Notes under the pieces: generated by a model | Told to the model about the DNA's origin: nothing | The model's input: only the letters and a program-made list of their open reading frames with translations | Database searches by the model: none | Made by a program: the position numbers and the translations under genes | Origin: Rhizobium leguminosarum | Lineage (GTDB): Bacteria; Pseudomonadota; Alphaproteobacteria; Rhizobiales; Rhizobiaceae | Direction: 5' to 3' | Assembly: GCF_001652265.1 (NCBI RefSeq) | Contig: NZ_LWBS01000338.1 | Location: 1 to 62,035, forward strand | DNA: 62,035 nt | Part shown: positions 44,141-51,751 of the stretch, piece by piece | How positions within the stretch are numbered: the first letter of the stretch is position 1 | How the letters are laid out: every line of letters starts with the position of its first letter

Positions 44141-44929
44141 TCAGCTCATGACATTGCCGCCGTCGACATTGTAGCACTGCGCCACGATGTATGCTGCATC
44201 AGGCCCGGCCAGGAAGGCGGCCATGGCAGCTTGTTCTTGGGCGGCGCCGAATCGTCCGGCGGGGACGGCGGCGGCCACGCGGCGCTTGACGTCACCGGGT
44301 TTCAAACCTTCCCGGCTGCCGAGCTTTGCATCAACGACGTCCCACATCGGCGTATCGACGACGCCGGGAGCGATGGCGTTGACGTTGATGCCATAACGGA
44401 TCAGCTCCAGAGCGCAGCTTTGCGTGATGCTGATGACGGCCGCCTTGGAAGCGCAGTAAGCCACTGCCGGTCCTTCGCCCCGACGCCCGGCCTGGGACGA
44501 GAAGTTGATGATACGTCCACCTTCCCCTCTCTCCACCATGTGCCGAGCAACGGCCTGCGTCATGAAGATCAGGCCTTCGATATTGACCCGAAATACCCTA
44601 GCGGTCCGCTCCCGGGATATTTCCAGAATGGACTCGACCTCGTAAATGCCTGCGGCATTGACCAGGATGTCGATCTTGCCGGCGGTGGCGATGGTAAAGC
44701 GGGCAGCTTCTTCGATGCTGTCCTGGCTGGTCACATCAAGCGCTACACCCCAGGCATCAGGGCCGATCGTTTCCGCCACCCGTGCGCATCGTTCACCGTC
44801 GAGGTCCGCCACGACAACCCTCGCGCCTTCGGCGGCAAAACGCTCGCAGACCGCCTTGCCGATGCCGCTCGCTCCCCCCGTGACCAATGCCACCTTGCCG
44901 GAGAGCCGCGCCGTTTCCGCATATGTCAT
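44141..44929 (-). CDS. Sorbitol-dehydrogenase-like SDR (SmoS type)
   Basis: 262 residues. NAD site TGGASGIG; catalytic Ser in NFSSQAGRRGE, Tyr and Lys in YCASKAAV. The segments NVNAIAPGVVDTPMWDVVDA and the C-terminus YIVAQCYNVDGGNVMS match the Rhodobacter sorbitol dehydrogenase SmoS closely. That enzyme oxidises D-glucitol, galactitol and L-iditol at C2. The start overlaps the stop of the 24-codon mini-ORF (ATGA), so translation is probably coupled to it. Confidence 0.9.
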   Translation of the reverse strand: MTYAETARLSGKVALVTGGASGIGKAVCERFAAEGARVVVADLDGERCARVAETIGPDAWGVALDVTSQDSIEEAARFTIATAGKIDILVNAAGIYEVESILEISRERTARVFRVNIEGLIFMTQAVARHMVERGEGGRIINFSSQAGRRGEGPAVAYCASKAAVISITQSCALELIRYGINVNAIAPGVVDTPMWDVVDAKLGSREGLKPGDVKRRVAAAVPAGRFGAAQEQAAMAAFLAGPDAAYIVAQCYNVDGGNVMS

Positions 44930-45000
44930 CGCACTGCCTCCCCGCTCGCGCCTGCACCGGCAAGGGTGCCGTGCGCGGCTGCCGTAACGAATAGCTTCAT
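44926..45000 (-). CDS. 24-residue mini-ORF coupled to the SDR gene
   Basis: An ATG with a strong ribosome site (GGGGAGGAGC) opens a 24-codon frame (MKLFVTAAAHGTLAGAGASG, then EAVR) that ends in a four-base ATGA overlap with the SDR start. The SDR gene itself has no better ribosome site of its own beyond GGGGAGG inside this frame. It may be a leader that couples translation, or the remnant of a longer gene. No protein family is recognisable. Confidence 0.5.
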   Translation of the reverse strand: MKLFVTAAAHGTLAGAGASGEAVR

Positions 45001-45064
45001 GTTTGCTCCTCCCCTTTTGACTGAACGATGATCGGAGCCGCCCTCCTGAGGCGACGCCAATGGG

Positions 45065-46123
45065 CTAAGCGGATTGCGGGTTCGTCTCCTTCGCCTCGCG
45101 AAGAAGGACGGACATGTCGGGGATGCCATCTGTGGCTGTCGCCCCCTTGAGGCAACGCGCAGCTGCGGCATGGGCGACGGCGCAGATATGCTCGACCGGC
45201 CAGTTCTCATGCAGGCCGTAGAGCACGGCGGCGCAGAAAGCGTCTCCTGCGCCGACGGTACTGACGATGTCATCGGGATCGACAGGTCGTGACCGCGTGA
45301 TGATCGGGGAAGCGCCAGGCGCAAACCAGAAGCAGGTTTCCGGCGCATGGATGATCGCGCCCTTGGCGACGCCCGCCGCAAGCAGGCGCTCGCCCGCTTC
45401 CAAAAGCCCCGCCTCGATCAAATCTCCCTCCGCATCGCGAACGATAACGCCGGTTGCCCGCCCCGCCTCCATCTCGTTGATGATCAGGAAATCGCAGAAG
45501 GGCAGAGCGACGCCGACCTTGGCCGCAAATTCCGGGTCTTCACTCGATACGAAATCCACACAGGTCGTAAGCCCGGCGCGGCGCGCGGCTTCCAGCAGGC
45601 GCGATGCTCCCGAACGGCCGTCGGGGCCAATGCGGTCGAGACCCGGCAACAGCATGAGATAACCGAGATAGAACAGCCGATAGCCGGCCTTGGCGAAAGC
45701 TGCGGGTGAGACAAGCTTGTCCGTGACGGCATCGTTGGCGCCGCCATGATAGAAGAAGGTCCGGTTCTGACCGGGCACATTCATGACATGTGTATGCGCC
45801 GTCACCCGGTCGGCAAGCGCGGTCAACCCACCGACATCGACGCCGGCAACCGCTAGGCGGGCCTTGACGATCTCTCCGTCCTGATCGGCGCCGATGCATC
45901 CCGCTGCCGCCAGCTTTCCGGGAAATCCAAGCGAGGCCAGATCGGTGACGACATTGGCCGCCCCGCCCCCCACGCCCAGATCCTGGTGCAGGATATGGGC
46001 GAGATTGCCCTGTTCGGGCCAATAGGACAGGGTGTGGACGCGATCGACGATGAAGTTTCCCGCGCAAACGATGCCGCCCTGCTTCCGACTGTCGCGATCG
46101 TGAACCCCCTCCCCGGCTTGCAT
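45065..46123 (-). CDS. PfkB-family sugar kinase of operon B
   Basis: 352 residues from the ATG at 46123, which overlaps the lyxose-isomerase stop (ATGA). Ribokinase-type features: GVGGGAANVVTDLASLG near the N-terminus, NRTFFYHGGANDAV, and the anion-hole/catalytic motif STVGAGDAFCAAVLYG with the base Asp. PfkB enzymes phosphorylate ketoses or ketose phosphates. Neighbours (lyxose isomerase, class I aldolase) suggest a ketose kinase whose product the aldolase cleaves. Substrate not shown. Confidence 0.88.
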   Translation of the reverse strand: MQAGEGVHDRDSRKQGGIVCAGNFIVDRVHTLSYWPEQGNLAHILHQDLGVGGGAANVVTDLASLGFPGKLAAAGCIGADQDGEIVKARLAVAGVDVGGLTALADRVTAHTHVMNVPGQNRTFFYHGGANDAVTDKLVSPAAFAKAGYRLFYLGYLMLLPGLDRIGPDGRSGASRLLEAARRAGLTTCVDFVSSEDPEFAAKVGVALPFCDFLIINEMEAGRATGVIVRDAEGDLIEAGLLEAGERLLAAGVAKGAIIHAPETCFWFAPGASPIITRSRPVDPDDIVSTVGAGDAFCAAVLYGLHENWPVEHICAVAHAAAARCLKGATATDGIPDMSVLLREAKETNPQSA

Positions 46124-46794
46124 CAGCTGACTCCTTCGTTCCACAAGGGTCTCAGCGGCGGCTCGTCTTCCTCGATCGCGGCAAAGCGTGCAATCGGCTC
46201 CAGAAAGAAATTGTCGTTGTTGTCGTCGTTGACCTGGCTGACCTCGCCGACAAGGACAGGTCCGCCGCCTTTCCTGCCGTAGAAGCGGTGGTAAAGCCCG
46301 GTGCGGATCGTCACGCTCTGGCCAGGCTGGAGAACCAGCGGCTCCCATGCAGCGAGCCGGTGCGGCAGCCCGTCTACCGGCACCGTTAGATCCTCCGCCA
46401 GCACATTGCCATCGGCATCGGTTGCGGCGAATTCGATGACGAGATCGCCGCCGGCGCGATTGATGATGTCTTCCATCTTCGCCGCATGACGGTGCGCCGG
46501 CGTGACCTGCCCTTCGCCAACGAAGAGCAGCTTTTCGGCATAGGTCCGTTCACCCCTGATATCAACGATGCCATTGCGCAGGCTAAACAGCACGAGACCG
46601 CATTCGGCGAACCGGTCCGAGCCGAAATCGGTGACATCCCAACCCAGCTGATGGGCGCGCAAATAGGCTGATGCCTCGGGATGAGCGGCAAAATCCGCCG
46701 CCGTCCACGAGCCCCATACCGGCAGGGACCAGTGCCAGCGCTCGAGAGTCTCGGTTGCCCGCTGCAACGCGGCGTTGACCTCAGAGCGTTTCAT
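46123..46794 (-). CDS. D-lyxose isomerase family cupin enzyme
   Basis: 223 residues. Metal-binding cupin: VTPAHRHAAKMEDIINRAGG (His, His, Glu ligands and active-site Lys), then GLYHRFYG with a further His, and LVGEVSQVNDDNNDNFFLEP. These segments follow the E. coli O157 D-lyxose isomerase nearly motif for motif (EDIINRGGG, GEVSSVNDD, NHFLQPL). The reaction is D-lyxose to D-xylulose, often also D-mannose to D-fructose. Overlaps of four bases on both sides lock it into operon B. Confidence 0.88.
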   Translation of the reverse strand: MKRSEVNAALQRATETLERWHWSLPVWGSWTAADFAAHPEASAYLRAHQLGWDVTDFGSDRFAECGLVLFSLRNGIVDIRGERTYAEKLLFVGEGQVTPAHRHAAKMEDIINRAGGDLVIEFAATDADGNVLAEDLTVPVDGLPHRLAAWEPLVLQPGQSVTIRTGLYHRFYGRKGGGPVLVGEVSQVNDDNNDNFFLEPIARFAAIEEDEPPLRPLWNEGVS

Positions 46795-47948
46795 CAGGCT
46801 GGCGGCCCGTCATACTCGACCGGCACCACGACGTCCTCGCGGCCGGATTTGAGGGCTGCCGTCAGGACTGCGTGATGCGCCTGCGCCTCGGCCGGCGTCG
46901 CGCAGCCGAAACCGTTGGCATTGCCGCCGGCAAGCTCATCGACAAAGGCCGCCCACATCTGCTGTATGGCGTCGGCAAAACCGAATTCGAAGATCTTGCC
47001 TGTAATGGCTGGAAACAGCGAGCCATAGCCGAGATCCTCGGTGCTCCAGGCCTGGGCACCGCCATTATAATCCATCCATTGCCACTGACGCGGCGACTTC
47101 GTGCTGAAGAACGCGCTTTTCTTCATGCCGAGAACTCTTAGGTACCAGGTGTTGGATTCGCCGGGCGCGATGCGCCAGGTTTTCAGCACCATCGGGAAAT
47201 CCTGATCCCCGGCGCGCACGCGGCTGCTGATCGTGGCATTGTCCCAGGTGGTGCAGGGCAACATGCCGCCCTTGCCGTCAGGACGTTCGGTGACCTTTTT
47301 GACCAATTGCGCATGCAGGGTGGTCGGGCGCCAGCCGAGACGCAGCGGCACGTGCAGCACATGCATGCCGAGATCACCCATGCAGCCATAGTCGCCATTG
47401 ATATCGGCCATGCGCTTCCAGTTGATCGGCTTCTGCCGGTCGATATCCGAAGAGTGCAGGAAACCCGCCTCGACTTCGATTATATCCCCCATCTCGCCGC
47501 TCTTTGCGAGCGCGATGACCTTCTGTGCTCCGGGGAAGAAAGGCATTTCCGACGAGCAGCGGACCAGGAGTTCGGGATGCTCGGCGAGAACCGCCATGAT
47601 CTCCCGGTTCTGCGCGGCGTCCATGCCGAAGGGCTTTTCGCCGAGAAGATGTTTTCCGGCCTTCAGGATCTCGATATAGAATTGCTGGTGCAGCACATGC
47701 GGGACAGCGCAATAGACCGCATCGACCTCGGGATTGGCCAAAAGCTCCTTATAGTCGGCGGTGAACTGCCGAACGGTCGGCACATGATCCCTGAACCAGT
47801 CGAGCAGCGTCGCGTTGGTATCACAGACGGCGACGATTTCCGGTCGCGCCTTCACATCGGCCAGATGCAGCCAGCGCGCCGCGGCACTCGCGAACTCGCG
47901 CCCCATCAGACCGCAGCCAATGACGCCGAAGCGGAATATTTTCGTCAT
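46794..47948 (-). CDS. Gfo/Idh/MocA-family oxidoreductase
   Basis: 384 residues from the ATG at 47948 with GGAGGAG just upstream. Rossmann site FGVIGCGLMGREF, the EKP motif (LLGEKPFGMDAAQN) with the conserved Lys, and a C-terminal alpha/beta domain (DINGDYGCMGDLGMHVLHV) with the catalytic-type His. Family members oxidise or reduce sugars and inositols with NAD(P). It lies between the aldolase and the lyxose isomerase. Substrate unknown; an aldose or ketose of this pathway is likely. Confidence 0.9.
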   Translation of the reverse strand: MTKIFRFGVIGCGLMGREFASAAARWLHLADVKARPEIVAVCDTNATLLDWFRDHVPTVRQFTADYKELLANPEVDAVYCAVPHVLHQQFYIEILKAGKHLLGEKPFGMDAAQNREIMAVLAEHPELLVRCSSEMPFFPGAQKVIALAKSGEMGDIIEVEAGFLHSSDIDRQKPINWKRMADINGDYGCMGDLGMHVLHVPLRLGWRPTTLHAQLVKKVTERPDGKGGMLPCTTWDNATISSRVRAGDQDFPMVLKTWRIAPGESNTWYLRVLGMKKSAFFSTKSPRQWQWMDYNGGAQAWSTEDLGYGSLFPAITGKIFEFGFADAIQQMWAAFVDELAGGNANGFGCATPAEAQAHHAVLTAALKSGREDVVVPVEYDGPPA

Positions 47949-47970
47949 GACATCTCCTCCCAGATGCGCG

Positions 47971-48795
47971 TCAGGCAATATGCAGCAAGGCTTGCTCGAC
48001 GGAAGCCTTGTCATGGACGATCGCCATCAAGGCCCGCGTCATGCCGGCGGGATTTTGATGCTGGATGACGTTGCGGCCATAGACGATGCCACGGGCGCCC
48101 TGCTCCATCAACTGCTTGGTGCGGATCAGGATTTCCTGATCCGAAACGCGGCCGCCGCCGCGCACGAGCACCGGCAGACCTTGAGCGATCTCGACCACAC
48201 GGTGATATTCCTCGACATTGTCGCAGGGGTCGGCCTTGATGATATCGGCACCGAGTTCGGCCGCCTGGCGCACCAGCGGCAGGATCTTGTCGATCGCGCC
48301 GTCAACCATGTAGGCGCCCTTGGAATTGTCCTGCATGACGAGCGGCTCGACCATCAGCGGCATGCCGTAGATCTCGCATTCACGCTTCAGGCTGTTCACA
48401 TTGCGCACGCAGGCGCGGTAGACCTCCGGCTGGTCCGGCAGCATCAAAAGATTGACGACGACACAGGCGGCATCCAACGCAACGCCCTGCTCCACCGCCC
48501 TGTCGATCATTTCGGAAAACAGCTGAGACGGCAGGGGATTGCCATAGATGTTGGCGATGTCGGTGCGCAGCACCAATGCCGGACGATGCTTGCCGGGAAT
48601 AGCCTGCAGCATGGGTGCCGTCCCCGGCGGAAGCTGAATGGCATCCGGCGCCGCTTGCGCGATCACCTCGATGGCCGTCTTCATGTTCTCGATGCCGGCG
48701 AGGAAAGTCCGTTCATTGAACATGCCGTGATCGATGGCAACGTCAAAACAATTTCCAGACACGCCGAAAAGTCGGTTCAACCGCGCGGATTTCAT
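47971..48795 (-). CDS. Class I (Schiff-base) aldolase, DhnA/LsrF family
   Basis: 274 residues from the ATG at 48795 with GGGGAGGAAG upstream. TIM-barrel features: FDVAIDHGMFNER, IQLPPGTAPML, and ADIIKADPC, whose Lys is the likely Schiff-base residue; VLVRGGGRVSDQEIL and GIVYGRNVIQH form the phosphate site. The family includes archaeal-type fructose-bisphosphate aldolase and LsrF. First gene of operon B, behind the paired operators. Inferred role: cleavage of a ketose 1-phosphate or bisphosphate made by the operon's kinase, giving dihydroxyacetone phosphate. Confidence 0.87.
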   Translation of the reverse strand: MKSARLNRLFGVSGNCFDVAIDHGMFNERTFLAGIENMKTAIEVIAQAAPDAIQLPPGTAPMLQAIPGKHRPALVLRTDIANIYGNPLPSQLFSEMIDRAVEQGVALDAACVVVNLLMLPDQPEVYRACVRNVNSLKRECEIYGMPLMVEPLVMQDNSKGAYMVDGAIDKILPLVRQAAELGADIIKADPCDNVEEYHRVVEIAQGLPVLVRGGGRVSDQEILIRTKQLMEQGARGIVYGRNVIQHQNPAGMTRALMAIVHDKASVEQALLHIA

Positions 48796-48812
48796 CAAGC
48801 TTCCTCCCCATA

Positions 48813-48826
48813 TGGCAACGTTTCCA
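48813..48826. promoter_or_regulatory. LacI-type operator, proximal
   Basis: TGGCAACGTTTCCA has the central AACGTT with TGG/CCA arms of LacI/GalR-family operators. It lies 18 bases before the aldolase start codon, between promoter and gene. The only LacI-family gene nearby is at 42016. Confidence 0.7.
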
Positions 48827-48866
48827 CATTTGGATAAACGGAGCAGGAATGCGAGTCAAGATAATG

Positions 48867-48880
48867 TGGTAACGTTTCCA
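48867..48880. promoter_or_regulatory. LacI-type operator, distal
   Basis: TGGTAACGTTTCCA differs from the proximal site by one base. The two are 54 bases apart, about five helical turns, which places both on one face of the DNA and would allow a looped or cooperative repressor complex. The promoter of operon B presumably lies between or around them. Confidence 0.7.
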
Positions 48881-48932
48881 TACTAGTTTCCAGGTGTGGA
48901 CGAGACGCCGCTCACACCTCGTCCGGGAAGGA

Positions 48933-49706
48933 CTACCAGCAGGTGAATCCTGCATCGACGTTGACGATCGCCCCGGTCATGAGGCTGGCGGCGCCCGACG
49001 CGAGGAAGAGGACGGCGCTTGCAACCTCTTCCGGAGTTCCCATCCGCGCCATCGGCGTGTCGGCGAGCCAGAGCGGAATACGCTCGCGATTGGCTTTGAC
49101 GGCCACCACCATCGGCGTCTCGATATAGGTGGGCGCGACGGCATTTACCCTGATGCCGTGGTGCGCCCACTCGGCGGCCAACGAACGCGTGAGGTGATGG
49201 ACCGCCGCCTTGGAGACGTTATAGGCCGTCTGAGGCTGAGGCCGGTTGCAGATGTGACCCGACATCGAGCCGAGGTTCACGATGGCGCCGCGTTTCATCG
49301 AAATCATCGGACGACCGAAGGCGCGCGAGCACCAGAAGACGCCATTGAGATTGACGTCCATCATGCGCAGCCAATCCGCGTCGGTGAGATCCTGCGCCGG
49401 AATGCCGCTCTGGCCAATTCCAGCATTGTTGACGAGGATCGTCGCCGGCCGCCCGCCGTCGGCAAGCTCGGCTGCGATTGCGTCCATTCGGGCCGCGTCG
49501 GTGACGTCGCCGACCCGGACTTCGACGTCGTAGCCTCTGTCGCGCAGCGCAAGCGCTTGCTCAGCGTCAGCCTCGCTGCGTTCGATGACAACGACGGCGG
49601 CGCCCGCCTCCGCCAGCGCCTCGGTGCAGCAGAGACCGATCGCACGTCCTCCGCCGGTGACCACCGCACGTTCGCCGCCGAGGCGAAATTTCTCCTGGTA
49701 ACTCAT
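48933..49706 (-). CDS. Galactitol-dehydrogenase-like SDR
   Basis: 257 residues. NAD site VTGGGRAIG; ILVNNAGIG; catalytic Ser in NLGSMSGHICNRPQ, Tyr and Lys in YNVSKAAVHHL. FWCSRAFGRPMI and GAIVNLGSMSG match Rhodobacter galactitol dehydrogenase (FWASRAFGRAMV; GAIVNLGSMSG) very closely, including the C-terminal aromatic end (AGFTCW against GGYTVW). That enzyme oxidises galactitol to L-tagatose and other 1,2-diols. Last gene of operon A; GGAGCC precedes the ATG. Confidence 0.9.
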   Translation of the reverse strand: MSYQEKFRLGGERAVVTGGGRAIGLCCTEALAEAGAAVVVIERSEADAEQALALRDRGYDVEVRVGDVTDAARMDAIAAELADGGRPATILVNNAGIGQSGIPAQDLTDADWLRMMDVNLNGVFWCSRAFGRPMISMKRGAIVNLGSMSGHICNRPQPQTAYNVSKAAVHHLTRSLAAEWAHHGIRVNAVAPTYIETPMVVAVKANRERIPLWLADTPMARMGTPEEVASAVLFLASGAASLMTGAIVNVDAGFTCW

Positions 49707-49717
49707 GTTCGGCTCCT

Positions 49718-50443
49718 TCAGATGTCAAAGGCGCTTGGGAGCACCACGATATCGCGGATGGTGACGTTGCGCGGACGGGTCAGCATGAAGATGATCGCGT
49801 CGGCGACTTCCTTGGGCTCGATCAAGGCTCCGGCCTCCTTGGCCTTGCGAAGGTTTTCCTCCGGCCAGTCCGCGAGCAAAGCGCTGATCACCGGGCCTGG
49901 AGAAACCGACCCCACACGAATGCCACTTTTCAGAAGCTGGCGCCGCATCGTCTGGACGAAGCAGGTCATCGCCCATTTCGATGACGAATAGACCGGTTCC
50001 CATGGAATCGCCGAGTGTCCAGCAACGGAGCTTGTGACGACAATGTCGCCGGTGCCACGTTCGATCATGTGCGGAATGACATTTCGAACGTTCTTGATGA
50101 CGACATTGACGTTGAGATTGAGCATTCGATCGATGGTATCGAGGTCGGTTTCCATCAGGTCGCCGCCGATATAGGTCCCTGCATTGGCATGCAGGATGTC
50201 GAGTTTGCCGGTCTTCAACAGGACACCCTCGAGCAGTCCCGCACACTCGCCCGGATCCAGCAAGTTGATCTTGAGCGGAATAGCGCGCTCGCCAAGCCGG
50301 TCGCAAACTCTCTCAAGGGCCTTCTCATCGCGGTCCACCAGCACAACAGTTGCGCCAGCGGCGACCATTGCCTCCGTCGAAGCGAGTCCTATTCCGGACG
50401 CAGCACCCGTGACCGCCGCAATCTTCCCATTCAATTCGTTCAT
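49718..50443 (-). CDS. Ribitol-2-dehydrogenase-like SDR
   Basis: 241 residues. NAD site TGAASGIG; Ser in VTSSVAGHSAIPWEPVY, Tyr and Lys in YSSSKWAM. KLDILHANAGTYIGGDL, WEPVYSSSK, RRQLLKSGIRVGSVSPGPV and NVTIRDIVVLP match Klebsiella ribitol dehydrogenase (LDIFHANAGAYIGG; WEPVYTASK; NVTVRDIVILP) closely. The usual reaction is ribitol to D-ribulose; relatives also accept allitol-like hexitols. GGAGGAG lies nine bases before the ATG. Thirty bases separate it from the GatZ-family gene. Confidence 0.9.
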   Translation of the reverse strand: MNELNGKIAAVTGAASGIGLASTEAMVAAGATVVLVDRDEKALERVCDRLGERAIPLKINLLDPGECAGLLEGVLLKTGKLDILHANAGTYIGGDLMETDLDTIDRMLNLNVNVVIKNVRNVIPHMIERGTGDIVVTSSVAGHSAIPWEPVYSSSKWAMTCFVQTMRRQLLKSGIRVGSVSPGPVISALLADWPEENLRKAKEAGALIEPKEVADAIIFMLTRPRNVTIRDIVVLPSAFDI

Positions 50444-50473
50444 CGATTTCTCCTCCTGTCTTGATCCTGATTG

Positions 50474-51751
50474 TCAATTTTTCCCGACGCCGCAGGCGGC
50501 GTGATAGTCCGAGAGACTCTTCGTCACTCTCCAGATCAAAACCTGTTCCGGATCGAGTGGCGCATCTGCGAAACCCTGCGCGGCCGGCATATGCTGCCAA
50601 AGCAATGGCAGCGGCACGGCCTGCCCTCGAAGGGCCTCGCACAGGCGCCGGACGGCATCTTGAGCTTCAGCCGACGCCCAATAATAGCGGATGCGGTCAG
50701 ACAGCGAATAGTGCCGCAGCCAGCGCATCTCGGCGTTCGTCCCGTGGTAGTGGCGGCTCCAATTGCCGGACTGATCGAGCATCAGCGCTTCCATCGCCGC
50801 ATAGAGCGGACGCTGGCCGTAATCGGGCAAGAGGTCCGAAGCGATCGCATCCAGCGCGTAGAGCGCCTCGCGCAGGACGAAGGTCAGCTCGGGACCGACC
50901 TTCAGAATGGGAAATCCGTCTTCCACCAGTGCGGCCAAGGGCCGAGTCCCCTGATAATCCGTCGAGTGAGCCTCGAACACGAATTGCGGCTCCTCGGTGA
51001 GCACCGATTTCAGCGCGTCTATCTTGCTGCGATCATAAAGGATGACATTGTGATTGCCGAATTCGACACCCGGCTGAACGACCAGCCCGATCGCCCGTCC
51101 AAACGCCGGCCGGAGTCCGGCCTCCGCAAAGATCCGGCGGTGGACTTCGATCGTCTTCAGCGCCGCTGCGGCAGCCGTCGGTTCGATCGTTGTGAGGGCA
51201 TGATCGGCCCCGCCTGGCGGCGGCACTTCGGTGCCGATGACGTAAACCGGCATTGCGCCGCCGCTCTTCTTCGCCGAGGCCTCGGCGACCGCCGCAAGCC
51301 GGGCGGCGCGATGGGCGGTGGTTTCGTCGTCGAGCGCTACCGGCTCGCCCTTGCAGCCCATCGAGGCATCGAGGTGAATCTTGCGGAATCCGGCGTCGAC
51401 ATAGGCGGCAACCATCTTCTCCGCCTCGGCCATGGCCTCTTCGGCCGGGCGATCGCGCCACGGATTGGGGCCGAGATGGTCACCGCCGAGAACGATCAGA
51501 TTTTCGGGGCACCCCTCCTCCGCCGCAATCTTCATCACGAGAGACGCGAAGTCGCTTGGCGTCATTCCGGTGTAGCCGCCGAGGTGATTGACCTGGTTGC
51601 AGGTCGCTTCGATCAGGACGGTGCTCTCGTGTTGCCGTCCGTGTCGGAGTGCTGCGCGAAGCACGATCGGATGGGCGGAGCATACGGAGGTCACGCCTCT
51701 CAGGTGGCCTTCGATCCTCAGCCTGGCCAGTTCGTTGAGATGCACCTGCAT
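50474..51751 (-). CDS. GatZ/KbaZ-family enzyme, probable D-tagatose-6-phosphate 4-epimerase
   Basis: 425 residues. PF08013 family, with SVCSAHPIVLRAALRHG, LGGDHLGPNPWRDRP, HLDASMGCKGEPVAL, VIGTEVPPPGGADH and FEAHSTDYQGTRPL. E. coli members were called non-catalytic subunits of tagatose-bisphosphate aldolase, but an Agrobacterium member was shown to epimerise D-tagatose 6-phosphate to D-fructose 6-phosphate. No catalytic GatY/KbaY aldolase is present in the window, which favours the epimerase role. ATG overlaps the upstream kinase stop by one base (TGATG); AAAGG precedes it. Confidence 0.87.
   Translation of the reverse strand: MQVHLNELARLRIEGHLRGVTSVCSAHPIVLRAALRHGRQHESTVLIEATCNQVNHLGGYTGMTPSDFASLVMKIAAEEGCPENLIVLGGDHLGPNPWRDRPAEEAMAEAEKMVAAYVDAGFRKIHLDASMGCKGEPVALDDETTAHRAARLAAVAEASAKKSGGAMPVYVIGTEVPPPGGADHALTTIEPTAAAAALKTIEVHRRIFAEAGLRPAFGRAIGLVVQPGVEFGNHNVILYDRSKIDALKSVLTEEPQFVFEAHSTDYQGTRPLAALVEDGFPILKVGPELTFVLREALYALDAIASDLLPDYGQRPLYAAMEALMLDQSGNWSRHYHGTNAEMRWLRHYSLSDRIRYYWASAEAQDAVRRLCEALRGQAVPLPLLWQHMPAAQGFADAPLDPEQVLIWRVTKSLSDYHAACGVGKN

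Noticed and set aside
50474..51751. Reading the GatZ-family protein as a tagatose-bisphosphate aldolase subunit
   Set aside because: The catalytic GatY/KbaY partner is absent from the window and the coupled kinase fits the tagatose-6-phosphate epimerase route better.
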